Source of the DNA: Pectobacterium zantedeschiae
GTDB taxonomy: Bacteria; Pseudomonadota; Gammaproteobacteria; Enterobacterales; Enterobacteriaceae
DNA: 64,000 nt
Reading direction: 5' to 3'
NCBI RefSeq assembly: GCF_004137795.1
Contig: NZ_NWTM01000002.1
Coordinates: forward strand, 372,001-436,000
In this document: piece after piece, positions 63,863 through 64,000 of the stretch
How the letters are laid out: each line of letters begins with the position of its first letter
Position numbering within the stretch: position 1 is the stretch's first letter
The notes under the pieces: model-generated
Told to the model about the DNA's origin: nothing
The model's database searches: none
What the model saw: only the letters and a program-made list of their open reading frames with translations
Made by a program: the position numbers and the translations under genes

Positions 63863-64000
63863 TTAGACCGAGCCTGAATTTATTTCTCGCCAGTTTAGCC
63901 AGATGCGCATATCAAATTCCAACTGATGGTAGTCAGGATCCATATGGCAGCAGAGTTGATAGAAGGCCTTGTTGTGGTCTTTTTCTTTGAGGTGGGCGAG
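63863..64000 (-). CDS. C-terminal end of an unidentified protein
   Basis: The last 45 codons of a gene entering from the right edge, ending LEFDMRIWLNWREINSGSV and a TAA. Charged and aromatic, without obvious domain signature. It lies upstream of hcp on the same strand with a 118-bp gap. In such islands this could be an immunity or adaptor gene, but the fragment is too short to say. Confidence 0.55.
   Translation of the reverse strand, partial: LAHLKEKDHNKAFYQLCCHMDPDYHQLEFDMRIWLNWREINSGSV

Overview
The window reads as enterobacterial chromosome from a soft-rot plant pathogen, most likely a Pectobacterium species. The basis is a type I-F CRISPR-Cas locus with Pectobacterium-like repeats, an ssb/uvrA core block, sugar-acid and unsaturated-uronide catabolic operons suited to plant cell wall, and a type VI secretion Hcp gene beside a toxin/immunity-like cluster. 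No rRNA or tRNA gene was recognised.

Layout. 1-258: start of an ABC transporter substrate-binding protein gene (minus). 746-5218 (minus): a choline trimethylamine-lyase operon, cutC and cutD, followed by a pair of small-multidrug-resistance (SMR) membrane proteins; a near-consensus FNR site lies upstream. 5775-12133 (minus): SDR, YhcH-like protein, cytosolic sialidase-like protein, sodium:solute symporter, DHDPS-family aldolase and iron-type alcohol dehydrogenase. These diverge from 12369-15630 (plus): D-threonate kinase (DUF1537), PdxA2 and a DeoR-type regulator. Together they form a coherent pathway from a 3-deoxy-2-keto diacid to pyruvate and DHAP. I propose the rhamnogalacturonan-II sugar DHA as substrate. 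15657-16127: lipocalin-like protein. 16236-18830 (minus): a zinc ABC importer with a 36-residue membrane peptide as first gene and a clear Zur box. 19051-19209: a structured, gene-free element.

19317-32172: a glycan-use locus of two divergent arms. The minus arm has a binding protein, a half-length kinase-like protein, a GspK-type kinase and a Tat-exported phosphoesterase. The plus arm has a large unknown toroid protein, a GH105 unsaturated uronyl hydrolase, ABC ATPase, two permeases and a LacI regulator. The shared control region holds two identical 16-bp palindromes and a perfect CRP site. 32215-34721: a MocR regulator, GNAT and AhpD-like module flanked by the lacI 3' end and a decayed copy of it. 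34920-36055: a membrane protein and a GNAT. 36410-45102 (minus): a 2738-residue Rhs protein preceded by a 93-residue protein with its own terminator. 45372-45512: IS630-type transposase remnant. 45660-49726: ssb, uvrA (shared LexA box) and yjbQ.

49766-60789: complete type I-F CRISPR-Cas system. A small array (4 repeats) lies beyond csy4; the operon runs cas1, cas2-3, csy1, csy2, csy3, csy4; a large array (38 repeats, 37 spacers) leads away from cas1. 61036-64000: AT-rich type VI accessory region with a putative membrane toxin, three tandem immunity-like paralogs, each preceded by a relic of the toxin tail, and a convergent hcp.

Starts were chosen by ribosome-binding site, overlap and family length. 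All functional assignments come from reading the sequence; no database search was run.
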